This document shows positions 33,619-40,061 of a stretch of DNA of 48,934 nt, one piece after another. Numbering within the stretch: position 1 is the first letter of the stretch; the number at the start of each line of letters is the position of its first letter. The notes under the pieces are model-generated. The model saw only the letters and a program-made list of their open reading frames with translations, ran no database searches and had not been told where the DNA came from. Both the position numbers and the translations under genes were made by a program. The DNA comes from JAJYIV01 sp964616135 (GTDB lineage Bacteria; Patescibacteriota; Patescibacteriia; UBA9934; GWF2-40-263), in NCBI GenBank assembly GCA_964616135.1, contig CAZTTQ010000003.1:1-48934 (forward strand), in the 5' to 3' direction.

Positions 33619-34386
33619 TCAGGACGCGTCGGGCAGGAAGGCGTGCGAGCGCAGCCATGCCTGGACCGCGTTGTTGTTGACCGGCTTCTGGCGGTAGGCG
33701 CCGCCGTTCTGCTCGATGAGCGCGATCACGTCCGCGTCGTTGCGGCCGGAGAGGACCAGGTACGGCATGAGCCGGTCCTCCTGCCGCAGCTTGACGAGGC
33801 AGCGGACGCCGTCGAGGTCGCCCATCTGGAAGTCGGAGATGACGAAGGAGACGGCCCGGGAGCGGCAGTACGCCAGGGTCTCGGTCCCGTCACGGGCTTC
33901 CAGCACCTCGAAGCCGAGGCTGGTGAGCAGGTCCGCAAGCGATCTGCAGGCGTCGGGATCGTCGTCGGCGACGACGGCCACGTGCTTCGGGGCCGCGGGG
34001 AGGAACCGCTCCAGGAACCCTTCGATGACCTTCAGCTCGATGGGTTTCGGGCTGTACTCCGCGCCGAGCGTCTTGCACGTTTCCTGCTCGTCCTGGGACA
34101 GTTCGCCCCCGCTCATGAGGACGAACGGCAGGCGGGAACCGGTGGCGCGGATCTCGCGGAGGAGGCCCAGGCCCCCCATGTTCGGCATGTGGGTGTCGGA
34201 GATCACGAGGTCGGGCGCGAGCGCGCGGAACGTCGCGAGCGCTTCACTCCCGTCCTCGCAGGCCGTCACCTCGACCCGCAGGGAGCGCTTCATTGCCCAG
34301 GCGTCGATGACCCGTTTGTAACCCCGGCGGATGCCGAGTTGGTCGTCCACGAGCAGGACGCGCTTGGGGGTGGCTTCTTCGGCCAA
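33619..34386 (-). CDS. Protein with two receiver domains and no output domain
   Basis: A 255-residue response regulator. REC1: VLLVDDQ, phospho-Asp in VISDTHMPNMGG, FVLMSGG, and Lys in YSPKP. REC2: VAVVADDDPD, VISDFQMGDLDG, YLVLSGRND, YRQKP. All phosphorylation residues are present in both. It may be a phosphate sink or a shuttle in a phosphorelay; no histidine kinase lies in the window. The start chosen is TTG at 34386, with AGAGGTG 4 nt upstream; an in-frame ATG at 34416 lies only about 10 nt after the expected transcription start and would add 10 residues. Confidence 0.85.
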   Translation of the reverse strand: MAEEATPKRVLLVDDQLGIRRGYKRVIDAWAMKRSLRVEVTACEDGSEALATFRALAPDLVISDTHMPNMGGLGLLREIRATGSRLPFVLMSGGELSQDEQETCKTLGAEYSPKPIELKVIEGFLERFLPAAPKHVAVVADDDPDACRSLADLLTSLGFEVLEARDGTETLAYCRSRAVSFVISDFQMGDLDGVRCLVKLRQEDRLMPYLVLSGRNDADVIALIEQNGGAYRQKPVNNNAVQAWLRSHAFLPDAS

Positions 34387-34392
34387 AGGACA

Positions 34393-34430
34393 CCTCTGGT
34401 ACCTGGCCCGCTCCATGCGGGAACCAGAGG
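34393..34430 (-). repeat. Inverted repeat around start point and ribosome site of the double-receiver gene
   Basis: CCTCTGGT...ACCAGAGG (8 bp) enclosing CCCGC-atgga-GCGGG. The right arm covers the AGAGG ribosome site. It may be an operator or a translation-blocking hairpin. Confidence 0.5.
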
Positions 34431-34433
34431 GCG

Positions 34434-34462
34434 AACCTACCAGAAAACGGGTCCATTGTCAA
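34434..34462 (-). promoter_or_regulatory. Promoter TTGACA-N17-TAGGTT (leftward)
   Basis: -35 at 34462-34457, -10 at 34439-34434. The -35 overlaps that of the mnmA promoter. Confidence 0.85.
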
Positions 34463-34484
34463 CCCTCCGTATTTCTGGCAGAAT
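34456..34484 (+). promoter_or_regulatory. mnmA promoter TTGTCA-N17-CAGAAT (rightward)
   Basis: -35 at 34456-34461, -10 at 34479-34484, 12 nt before the ATG; shares the palindrome-like TTGTCAA with the divergent promoter. Confidence 0.6.
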
Positions 34485-34496
34485 GCCTCATTCCCT

Positions 34497-35585
34497 ATGG
34501 AAATCCCTAAGAAAAAGGTTCTGCTCGGCATGTCCGGCGGCGTGGATTCGTCCGTGTCCGCGGCCTTGTTGTTGGAACAGGGGTACGAGGTGGTCGGCGC
34601 CTTCATGAAAAACTGGTCGCCGCTCGCCTGCGAGGCGGACGCCGGCTTTGAGGAATGCGACTGGCGCGGGGAGCGCCGCGACGCCATGCGCGTGGCGGGC
34701 CAGCTCGGCATTCCGTTCCTGACCTTCGATTTTGAGAAGGAATACCGGGAACGCGTCATTGAGGACTTGTTCGCTGAATATGATGCGGGCCGCACGCCCA
34801 ACCCGGACGTCTTGTGCAACAAGCACGTGAAGTTCGACCTGTTCCTGAAGGAGGCGGACAAGCTCGGCTGCGACTTCATCGCCACGGGCCACTATGCTCG
34901 CGTTGAAAACGGCCGCGTCTTGCAAGGTGTGGACGCCAACAAGGACCAGACGTATTTCCTCTGGGCCATCCCGCCCGCCGCGGTGCCGCGGGTGTTGTTT
35001 CCAGTCGGCCACCTCACCAAGCCGCAGGTGCGCGAGGAAGCCAAAAAGCGCGGTCTCGTAACCGCCGAAAAGAAGGACAGCACCGGCATCTGTTTCGTGG
35101 GAGAAGTGGACTTGAAGAAATTCCTCCTGACGAAGTTGGAGAAGAAGCCGGGGAATATCGTCACGCCGGAAGGGAAGGTGCTTGGCCGCCATGACGGCCT
35201 GGCGTTCTTCACGATCGGCCAACGCGAAGGTTTGAACGTGGCCGTGGGCGAACCGCTCTACGTCGCGGAGCGCCGTTTGGAGACGAATGAACTGGTCGTT
35301 GCGCCGAACGGCCATCCGGCCCTGTTCCGTTCGTCCGTGGAAGGGATCAAGGCGAATTGGTTCCGTACGCCCGTTGATGGGGCCAAACTCACTGTCCGTT
35401 TGCGTCATCAGCAGGTGCCGTTTGCCTGCACCGTGTCCCTCCCTCTTCAAAAGAGGGAGGCTTCGGGGCCGGAGGGAGTCTCGGTCCTGGTCCAATTCGC
35501 GGAGCCGCAGCGCGGTGTCGCCCCGGGCCAGAGCATGGTCTTCTACGACGGGGAAGAGATGGTTGGAGGCGCCGTGATCGCGTAA
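34497..35585 (+). CDS. mnmA: tRNA 2-thiouridine(34) synthase MnmA
   Basis: A 362-residue enzyme that adenylates and thiolates U34 of Lys, Glu and Gln tRNAs. PP-loop LGMSGGVDSSVSAALL (~10-25), the catalytic Cys in TPNPDVLCNKHVKF (~105), the second Cys in DSTGICFVGE (~203), HDGLAFFTIGQREG, and a C-terminal beta barrel ending EPQRGVAPGQSMVFYDGE. Inside that barrel about 14 residues (SLPLQKREASGPEG) come from an in-frame palindromic element, in a loop between strands. All catalytic residues are intact. No Shine-Dalgarno sequence. Confidence 0.97.
   Translation: MEIPKKKVLLGMSGGVDSSVSAALLLEQGYEVVGAFMKNWSPLACEADAGFEECDWRGERRDAMRVAGQLGIPFLTFDFEKEYRERVIEDLFAEYDAGRTPNPDVLCNKHVKFDLFLKEADKLGCDFIATGHYARVENGRVLQGVDANKDQTYFLWAIPPAAVPRVLFPVGHLTKPQVREEAKKRGLVTAEKKDSTGICFVGEVDLKKFLLTKLEKKPGNIVTPEGKVLGRHDGLAFFTIGQREGLNVAVGEPLYVAERRLETNELVVAPNGHPALFRSSVEGIKANWFRTPVDGAKLTVRLRHQQVPFACTVSLPLQKREASGPEGVSVLVQFAEPQRGVAPGQSMVFYDGEEMVGGAVIA
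35436..35479 (+). repeat. Small palindromic element, copy 4, in frame inside mnmA
   Basis: TCCCTCCCTCTT-CAA-AAGAGGGAGG, a 10-nt spacer, then GGAGGGAGT. Same core and tail as the other copies, but translated in a different frame from the murB copy. Confidence 0.8.
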
Positions 35586-35588
35586 GGA

Positions 35589-35630
35589 AAAAAACACCGC
35601 CATCCCCGTTAGTGGGTGGCGGTTTTTGCG
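35589..35630 (-). terminator. Bidirectional terminator between mnmA and the HAD gene
   Basis: ACCGCCA/TGGCGGT stem with an inner CCC/GGG; T-runs on both strands. The HAD stop TAA is in the loop. Confidence 0.85.
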
Positions 35631-36517
35631 GTGGAGAGGAAGTCCGCGAGTGGCTTCAGGCTGTCGCCGACGGAGACGATGTCCGCGGCAGCCACGATCT
35701 CCTCCAGGTGTTCGCTGTGGTAGCCGGCCGTGTTGGCGTCGTTGGTCGGGAACGGGATGATGAACGCGTTCACGCCGCGTCCCCGCTCCATGAGGCCCAG
35801 GTCCCCGGCGCTGTCGCCGATGGCGAACACGTGGTCCGGATTCCCGTCCCAGTGGGACACGTTGCGCAAGTGCCAGTCCCGCATTTCGCGCTTCAGCGCG
35901 GCGGGGAAGGCGTTCAGCGCGCAGCCGAGGATGCGGCCCTCCGGGTCAAACTCGACGCGGGACGCGCCGACCCAGACGGGACGCTTCGGGGTGGAGAACC
36001 CATGGGCATCCAGGAAGGCGCGGATCACGGGCTCGATGCCCATGCTGATCACGGCGCGGACGCGGAAGAGGTCGAGGAGATCCCCGGCTCCTTCACGCGG
36101 CGTCAGACCCATGCCCGCCTTCGCCAGGTCAGCCTCGGTGAGGCCGCCTTCGCGGTAGGCGCGGATGCCCCGTTCGATCCACTGGGTTTCCCAGGCGGCG
36201 AGATGCGCCGGAGACTGGGGGCCGCACGCGTGCAGGTCCGCGCCGTCCTTGGAGGACAGGCGGAACCGGCGGTAGGCGGCGTAGACGTCCGTCTCCCGCT
36301 GGGCGAGTTCCGGCGACAGGAACCGGTCCATGGCCCGCCACTGGTTGTCCGGGTGCAGGGTGTGGTCGAAGTCGAAGTACCCGTACTGCAGGCCCGCGGC
36401 GCGGGCGACCAGGTCCTCCTCCTCCCAGTTCGTCAGGAGGAGGGGAACCTTGTCTTCCAGCGACCGCCTGATGGCGGCGATGCGGGTTTCCAGTCCTTTC
36501 AAGGTACAAATACGCAC
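35609..36517 (-). CDS. HAD-superfamily phosphatase
   Basis: A 302-residue protein. Motif I is YFDFDHTLHPD (~46-56; nucleophile Asp and acid Asp), motif II VISMGIEPV (Ser), and motif IV FAIGDSAGDLGLM (GDxxxD), with a helical cap between I and II. Substrate unknown; the SerB-like layout suggests a small phosphate ester. Residues 1-40 are an extra N-terminal helix pair. Start GTG at 36517, with GGAGGTG 5 nt upstream. Confidence 0.8.
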   Translation of the reverse strand: MRICTLKGLETRIAAIRRSLEDKVPLLLTNWEEEDLVARAAGLQYGYFDFDHTLHPDNQWRAMDRFLSPELAQRETDVYAAYRRFRLSSKDGADLHACGPQSPAHLAAWETQWIERGIRAYREGGLTEADLAKAGMGLTPREGAGDLLDLFRVRAVISMGIEPVIRAFLDAHGFSTPKRPVWVGASRVEFDPEGRILGCALNAFPAALKREMRDWHLRNVSHWDGNPDHVFAIGDSAGDLGLMERGRGVNAFIIPFPTNDANTAGYHSEHLEEIVAAADIVSVGDSLKPLADFLSTAKTATH

Positions 36518-36556
36518 GGCCCACCTCCAGTTGGTTTGTGGAATTGCCGTGTGGAA

Positions 36557-36585
36557 ACCCTAGGGGTTTTTGGGCGGATTGTCAA
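36557..36585 (-). promoter_or_regulatory. Promoter TTGACA-N17-TAGGGT
   Basis: The TAG of the -10 is the stop codon of the upstream FecR-like gene. Drives the HAD gene. Confidence 0.75.
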
Positions 36586-37123
36586 TCGTCTCCCGGTCCG
36601 CACGGTCGTAAAAGAGCGTCGCGTCGGCCAAGACCGGCGTGCGCATTTCTCCGCGGCGCGCGGCACGGACGGTCGCCGTGCCCAGCCAAACGTGGGCAAA
36701 GCGCCGTGCGGGCAGGTTCTCAAAAACGGCGCCGCCACGGGCGACGTCCGCCTCTACGACGTCCATGCGTACGTCGATGGGGACAGTGGTGGCCGTCACG
36801 GTGATCCGCCCCGTACCAAGACGCAGAACGATTTCCTTGCTCGATAACCGTTCAAGGGTGAGTTCTGTATGCGTGGCGATTTGGACCGTGCCAAGCCCGG
36901 CCAGGTCTAGCACGGTTCCTCGGTCGTCCGTCCGCACGGTTTCACCGCGGTGGACGGATTCCGTGCCTTCAATGGGGGAGATGCTTAGCGTGGCGAACGG
37001 GGTAGCGACGAGCGGTGTCTCATACCCGTCCCCGCCCGCGAACCGGAACCCAAGGCGCTGGCCGACCAATAAGGCGGCGCCGAGCATGAGGAATGCGGCA
37101 GTCAAAACGTGTTCACGCTTCAT
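36560..37123 (-). CDS. FecR-like membrane-anchored protein
   Basis: A 187-residue protein: an N-terminal membrane anchor (~7-24, LTAAFLMLGAALLVGQ), then an exported beta-rich domain. SVHRGETVRTDDRGTVLDL...GTVQIATHTELTLERL...LRLGTGRITVT resembles the FecR domain (beta-helical repeats with GxVxL and xLxxGxV steps). No cytoplasmic sigma-regulating domain is visible, so it is probably structural or binding rather than a classic iron sensor. Start ATG at 37123, no Shine-Dalgarno sequence. No terminator before the HAD promoter. Confidence 0.65.
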   Translation of the reverse strand: MKREHVLTAAFLMLGAALLVGQRLGFRFAGGDGYETPLVATPFATLSISPIEGTESVHRGETVRTDDRGTVLDLAGLGTVQIATHTELTLERLSSKEIVLRLGTGRITVTATTVPIDVRMDVVEADVARGGAVFENLPARRFAHVWLGTATVRAARRGEMRTPVLADATLFYDRADRETIDNPPKNP

Positions 37124-37149
37124 ATGGGGGCATGGTATCGTATCTATCG

Positions 37150-37178
37150 TGCTAAAAGCTAATAGCTAAAGGCTAAGA
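37150..37178 (+). repeat. Imperfect heptamer tandem repeat
   Basis: Three to four imperfect copies of AGCTAAT (AGCTAAT, AGCTAAA, GGCTAAG, AGCT) in the gap between the FecR-like and thioredoxin-like genes. AT-rich for this genome. Confidence 0.6.
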
Positions 37179-37186
37179 GCTCCCTT

Positions 37187-37450
37187 ATGGCCCTACTCGA
37201 ATTCTACGGGAAGGAATGCCCCCACTGCGTCACCATGATGCCAATGATCGACAAGCTCATCGCGGAGGGGATCAAGATCGAGAAGTTCGAAACCTGGCAT
37301 GATGAAGAAAACGCCAAGAAGCTGGAAAAATACGACCGCGGTCTCTGCGGCGGCGTGCCGTTTTTCTATAACACGGATTCCAAGCGCTTCATTTGCGGGG
37401 AAACGGATGAAGAAACCATCCGTAAGTGGGCAAAAGGGGAGAAGGTCTAG
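37187..37450 (+). CDS. Thioredoxin/glutaredoxin-like small protein
   Basis: An 87-residue protein with a CPHC active site at residues 11-14 (YGKECPHCVTMMP) and a later GVPFFYN (the cis-Pro region), so a minimal thioredoxin fold. The CPHC dipeptide is that of DsbA-type oxidoreductases, but there is no signal peptide. It likely handles disulfides or redox signalling in the cytoplasm. Two further Cys (GLCGG, FICGE) are present. No Shine-Dalgarno sequence. Confidence 0.85.
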   Translation: MALLEFYGKECPHCVTMMPMIDKLIAEGIKIEKFETWHDEENAKKLEKYDRGLCGGVPFFYNTDSKRFICGETDEETIRKWAKGEKV

Positions 37451-37458
37451 GCAAAAAG

Positions 37459-37488
37459 AAAGCGGCCCGTGCGGGGCCGTTTTCTTTT
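37459..37488 (+). terminator. Terminator shared by the thioredoxin-like gene and era
   Basis: CGGCCC-gtgc-GGGGCCG with TTTTCTTTT on the plus strand and CTTTCTTTTT on the minus strand. Confidence 0.85.
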
Positions 37489-38356
37489 ACTCAATGCCCA
37501 TGTTGTCCTGCCAGTGGCGGTCGACGTCGACGTTCAGGTCCAGGAACACCGGGCCGTTCATGACTGTCTGCAGTTCGCGGCGCGTGCTCTGGCCGATTTC
37601 CTTCACGCCTTGGCCGCCGCGCCCGATGATCATGCGCTGGTAGCGCTCGTCGTTGGTGAAGATCGTCGCGCGCACGTAGGTCGTGCCGTTTTCGCGCGTT
37701 TCGATCTCATGGCACACGACGTGGACGGAGTAGGGGACTTCCTGGCGCAGGCGGAGGAAGAGTTTCTCACGGATCAGCTCTGCCATCCATTCCTTCTGTC
37801 CCATGTCGGTCATCTGGAATTCCGGGTAGAAGTACTCGCCTTCGGGCAAATGCTTCATGACCTCGGCGGCCAGCGTTTTCACGTGGGTGCCGTTTTCCGC
37901 GGACACTTCCACCAAGGCGTCGAACTTGGGAGCCAAGTCCTTGTAGAAGTCGTAGAACGGCTTCTCCGGCAGGTCCATCTTGTTGATGACCAGGATCTTC
38001 GGCTTGTTGGTGTGTTCCACCAGGGACATGATGTACTTTTCTTCCTCGCCGATGGAACGCGTCGGGTCTACCACGTACACGACGGCGTCGATGCCTTTCA
38101 ACGACTGGCGCACGGCGTCGGCCAGGTGCTTGGAGAGGGAGTCCTTGGCGTCCTTAAAGACGCCCGGGGTGTCCACGAACACGACTTGGCCTTCCGGGCG
38201 CGTCAAAATGCCGCGGACCGGCAAACGGGTCGTCTGTGCTTTGGGGGAGGTGATCGCGACCTTGGTGCCGACGAGCGCGTTCAGCAACGTGGATTTGCCC
38301 ACGTTGGAGCGCCCGACGAGCACGGCAAAGCCCGCCTTCTTTTTTGGTTGGTCCAT
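37487..38356 (-). CDS. era: GTPase Era
   Basis: A 289-residue GTPase acting in 16S rRNA maturation and 30S assembly. G1 GRSNVGKST (~15-23), G3 DTPGVF, G4 NKMDLP, G5 SAEN; then the C-terminal KH domain with ATIFTNDERYQRMIIGRGGQGVKEIG (GxxG loop). Family length. The open frame extends to 38854, but the true start is 38356, where the -10 hexamer ends 9 nt upstream. No Shine-Dalgarno sequence. Confidence 0.96.
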   Translation of the reverse strand: MDQPKKKAGFAVLVGRSNVGKSTLLNALVGTKVAITSPKAQTTRLPVRGILTRPEGQVVFVDTPGVFKDAKDSLSKHLADAVRQSLKGIDAVVYVVDPTRSIGEEEKYIMSLVEHTNKPKILVINKMDLPEKPFYDFYKDLAPKFDALVEVSAENGTHVKTLAAEVMKHLPEGEYFYPEFQMTDMGQKEWMAELIREKLFLRLRQEVPYSVHVVCHEIETRENGTTYVRATIFTNDERYQRMIIGRGGQGVKEIGQSTRRELQTVMNGPVFLDLNVDVDRHWQDNMGIE

Positions 38357-38365
38357 AGTCAGCTG

Positions 38366-38394
38366 ACGGTAGCGCAAAAACGCGCCGCGGTCAA
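38366..38394 (-). promoter_or_regulatory. era promoter TTGACC-N17-TACCGT
   Basis: -35 at 38394-38389, -10 at 38371-38366; 9 nt between the -10 and the ATG, so a leaderless mRNA is predicted. Confidence 0.7.
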
Positions 38395-38407
38395 TGGGGA
38401 GGGGAAT

Positions 38408-38437
38408 AAAAAACGCCGTCCCGTTAGGGATCGGCGG
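38408..38437 (-). terminator. Terminator of the 154-residue gene
   Basis: CGCCG-at-CCC-taa-CGGG-A-CGGCG on the minus strand, then six T; the TAA stop is the loop. Confidence 0.8.
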
Positions 38438-38888
38438 AGAGTACTGGGGGAAGTCCCGGGATGGGGGACGATTGCTGCGCGGCGACGGACCGGGCGGCTT
38501 CCTTCGGGTCCAGGAACGCCAGGTCACGAATGGTCCCATCGGGCGCGTATGTGATCCGCAAGGCGTAGGGAGTGTCCGGGTTCGCGGGAATGAACACGAT
38601 CCCTTCACGCAGGGAGCCGATGGGGAACAGGCCGAACGCCTGCGGGTCTCCCGTGACGACGTTTCCCGCCTGGTGGAGAAGGACGTCTTGGTGGGCGAGG
38701 CGGTCAAACGCGTATCGCGCGGCCGCCTGCCAGGCGTCGCGGTCCGCCGCGAGATAGGCCTGGGAACCGTCGTGGGTGAGTTGTAGGGCGCGGACGCGCC
38801 GGAAGTGGTCCACCTCGTGCATGATGAACATCCCGAGGAGCAACAGGACGCCAACGATCACGAGGGCAAGGTGCTTCTTCTGAAACAT
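38424..38888 (-). CDS. Unknown membrane-anchored protein, 154 residues
   Basis: One N-terminal membrane helix (~7-25, LALVIVGVLLLLGMFIMHEV), then an exported domain of about 125 residues with HRRVRALQLTHDG-like beta strands, FGLFPIGSLREGIVFIPANPDTPYALRITYAPDG, and a flexible Pro-rich end. No family recognised. Start at 38888, with GGGAGAA upstream. Confidence 0.65.
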   Translation of the reverse strand: MFQKKHLALVIVGVLLLLGMFIMHEVDHFRRVRALQLTHDGSQAYLAADRDAWQAAARYAFDRLAHQDVLLHQAGNVVTGDPQAFGLFPIGSLREGIVFIPANPDTPYALRITYAPDGTIRDLAFLDPKEAARSVAAQQSSPIPGLPPVLSADP

Positions 38889-38911
38889 CGGGTTCTCCCA
38901 GGGAAGTGGAA

Positions 38912-38929
38912 ATCCGCTTGCGGGCGGAT
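38912..38929 (-). repeat. Hairpin at the start of the 154-residue gene transcript
   Basis: ATCCGC-ccgcaa-GCGGAT, starting 1-2 nt after the -10 box. Confidence 0.4.
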
Positions 38930-38930
38930 G

Positions 38931-38959
38931 AACTATGGCAGGAAATGGAGGGTTGTCAA
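38931..38959 (-). promoter_or_regulatory. Promoter TTGACA-N17-ATAGTT
   Basis: Perfect -35 at 38959-38954; the -10 is modest. Confidence 0.65.
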
Positions 38960-38972
38960 CCGGGGGACGAAC

Positions 38973-39000
38973 AAAAAACCACCCGGGACGGCGGGTGGTT
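38973..39000 (-). terminator. Terminator of the tiny-protein operon
   Basis: AACCACCC-gccgtccc-GGGTGGTT, then TTTT on the minus strand. Confidence 0.9.
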
Positions 39001-39002
39001 GG

Positions 39003-39143
39003 TCAGGGGCGCATCGGGTACGGATCGGCCATGTTCGGGTCGGGCCGTGGCCGCTGGTCTCCGAACTCATCCACGCATTTGGCGGCGCCGATGAGCACGA
39101 TGAGGCCGATGATGAGCAGAAGGAACTTCCTCGGCGTATCCAT
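39003..39143 (-). CDS. Tiny membrane protein, 46 residues
   Basis: MDTPRKFLLLIIGLIVLIGA begins it: a short basic start, one membrane helix of about 16 residues, then a Cys and a hydrophilic Pro/Asp/Arg tail ending in DPYPMRP. AGG lies 5 nt before the ATG (GGAGGCAAC-ATG). It follows the 41-residue gene by 19 nt in the same transcript and has the same design. Confidence 0.6.
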   Translation of the reverse strand: MDTPRKFLLLIIGLIVLIGAAKCVDEFGDQRPRPDPNMADPYPMRP

Positions 39144-39162
39144 GTTGCCTCCGGTGTACTGC

Positions 39163-39288
39163 TTACGGAAGGGACGTCCACGGACGGTCCGGGTCCGGGA
39201 TGCCGCAGTGTGGGACGGCGAAGAACAGGACGGCCGTTCCGAGCAGAACCAGCAGGATCGTTCCGATCGTACGGAACCGTGTACGCAT
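39163..39288 (-). CDS. Tiny membrane protein, 41 residues
   Basis: A basic start (MRTRFRTIG), one membrane helix (TILLVLLGTAVLFFAV), then PHCGIPDPDRPWTSLP. GGAGGCACG-ATG supports the start; the longer frame to 39357 overlaps the promoter. First gene of a two-gene operon of look-alike tiny proteins. Function unknown; small size and lack of a charge pattern give no clear toxin signature. Confidence 0.6.
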   Translation of the reverse strand: MRTRFRTIGTILLVLLGTAVLFFAVPHCGIPDPDRPWTSLP

Positions 39289-39316
39289 CGTGCCTCCAGG
39301 TCTGTGGGACAAGGCC

Positions 39317-39345
39317 AACCTAGTCGTATGTTCGCGCCGCGTCAA
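39317..39345 (-). promoter_or_regulatory. Promoter TTGACG-N17-TAGGTT
   Basis: -35 at 39345-39340, -10 at 39322-39317; drives the tiny-protein pair. Confidence 0.8.
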
Positions 39346-39382
39346 CCCCCAATCCATCCAGAGGCGTGGGCGTTTTTTTATG

Positions 39383-39411
39383 AAAAAACGCCGTCCCGTC
39401 AGGGGGCGGCG
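39383..39411 (-). terminator. YjjX-type gene terminator with stop codon in the loop
   Basis: CGCCGCCCC-ctga-CGGGACGGCG on the minus strand, then six T. Confidence 0.85.
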
Positions 39412-39956
39412 TAGAGTTCCGGGTGAAGTCCCGGGGCAAGGGCGAGCAGCACGGCTTGCTGGACGAGCTCCAGGCGGCTGGTGGCTCCGTCCGTAAGACG
39501 GTAGATCGTGCCCTCTTCGTAGCCGTCGTCGTCGTTGACAATCGGCGGACCGAAGACGGCCAGGTCGGCCTGTGCGTGCGTCATGCCTCCCTTGATGAGG
39601 ACGGCGACGCGCGGCGGCACGATGTAGCTGGCAGAGCGTCCCCAGCCGCGGCGGCCGCGAAACACGACGTAGGCGAGCTGGAACAACCAGAGGTGGCCGC
39701 CCGCCTCCTCCACGCCCGCTTCCACGGAGACGAAAGCGATGCCGTCCAAGCGCCGGGCCGCGTCGGCCAAGAGAATCTCCAGGCGGTGGGTGACCCCTTT
39801 GGCCGTTTCTTCAAAGCCGAAGGGTTGGTCCGGCACTCCGGAGGCGGCCTGGACCGGGACGATATCCAGGACCGGTTCTTGCGGGCAGGCGAGACGTAGG
39901 GCTTCGCGCGTGCCGCTGACCATGGTCGGATGCTCCGACGCGACGTAAACGCGCAT
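39399..39956 (-). CDS. Inosine/xanthosine triphosphatase, YjjX/DUF84 family
   Basis: A 185-residue house-cleaning enzyme expected to hydrolyse ITP and XTP and keep them out of nucleic acids. The family pattern runs from MRVYVASEHPTMVSGTREAL through SGVPDQPFGFEETAKGVTHR (~55-75), FVSVEAGVEE, GWGRSASYIVPP and YRLTDGATSR to the LALAPGLHPELY end. The usual (V)GIEGG segment reads FVSVEAGVEE. Start at 39956, with GGAGGTG 2 nt upstream; the longer frame to 40028 is less likely. Confidence 0.88.
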   Translation of the reverse strand: MRVYVASEHPTMVSGTREALRLACPQEPVLDIVPVQAASGVPDQPFGFEETAKGVTHRLEILLADAARRLDGIAFVSVEAGVEEAGGHLWLFQLAYVVFRGRRGWGRSASYIVPPRVAVLIKGGMTHAQADLAVFGPPIVNDDDGYEEGTIYRLTDGATSRLELVQQAVLLALAPGLHPELYAAP

Positions 39957-39983
39957 GTCACCTCCTGCGGAACCAGCCGCCGG

Positions 39984-40025
39984 AAAAAAAGAAAGAACGT
40001 GCGGCGCAGTGTGCGACCACACGTT
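39984..40025 (-). terminator. Candidate rlmD-type gene terminator
   Basis: GAACGTG/CACGTTC stem (39995-40001, 40019-40025) with a long loop, followed on the minus strand by TTTCTTTTTTT. It overlaps the promoter of the next leftward gene, so one of the two readings could be wrong. Confidence 0.55.
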
Positions 40026-40036
40026 CATTCCGTCAA
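40008..40036 (-). promoter_or_regulatory. Promoter TTGACG-N17-CACACT
   Basis: -35 at 40036-40031; the -10 falls in the loop of the hairpin at 39984-40025. Drives the YjjX-type gene. Confidence 0.45.
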
Positions 40037-40061
40037 TACGTCCGCAAGAGCCTCTTCCGTC

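Noticed and set aside
34387..34416. ATG at 34416 as the start of the double-receiver protein
   Set aside because: It lies about 10 nt after the expected transcription start, without a ribosome site; the TTG at 34386 has AGAGGTG at proper spacing. Not excluded experimentally.
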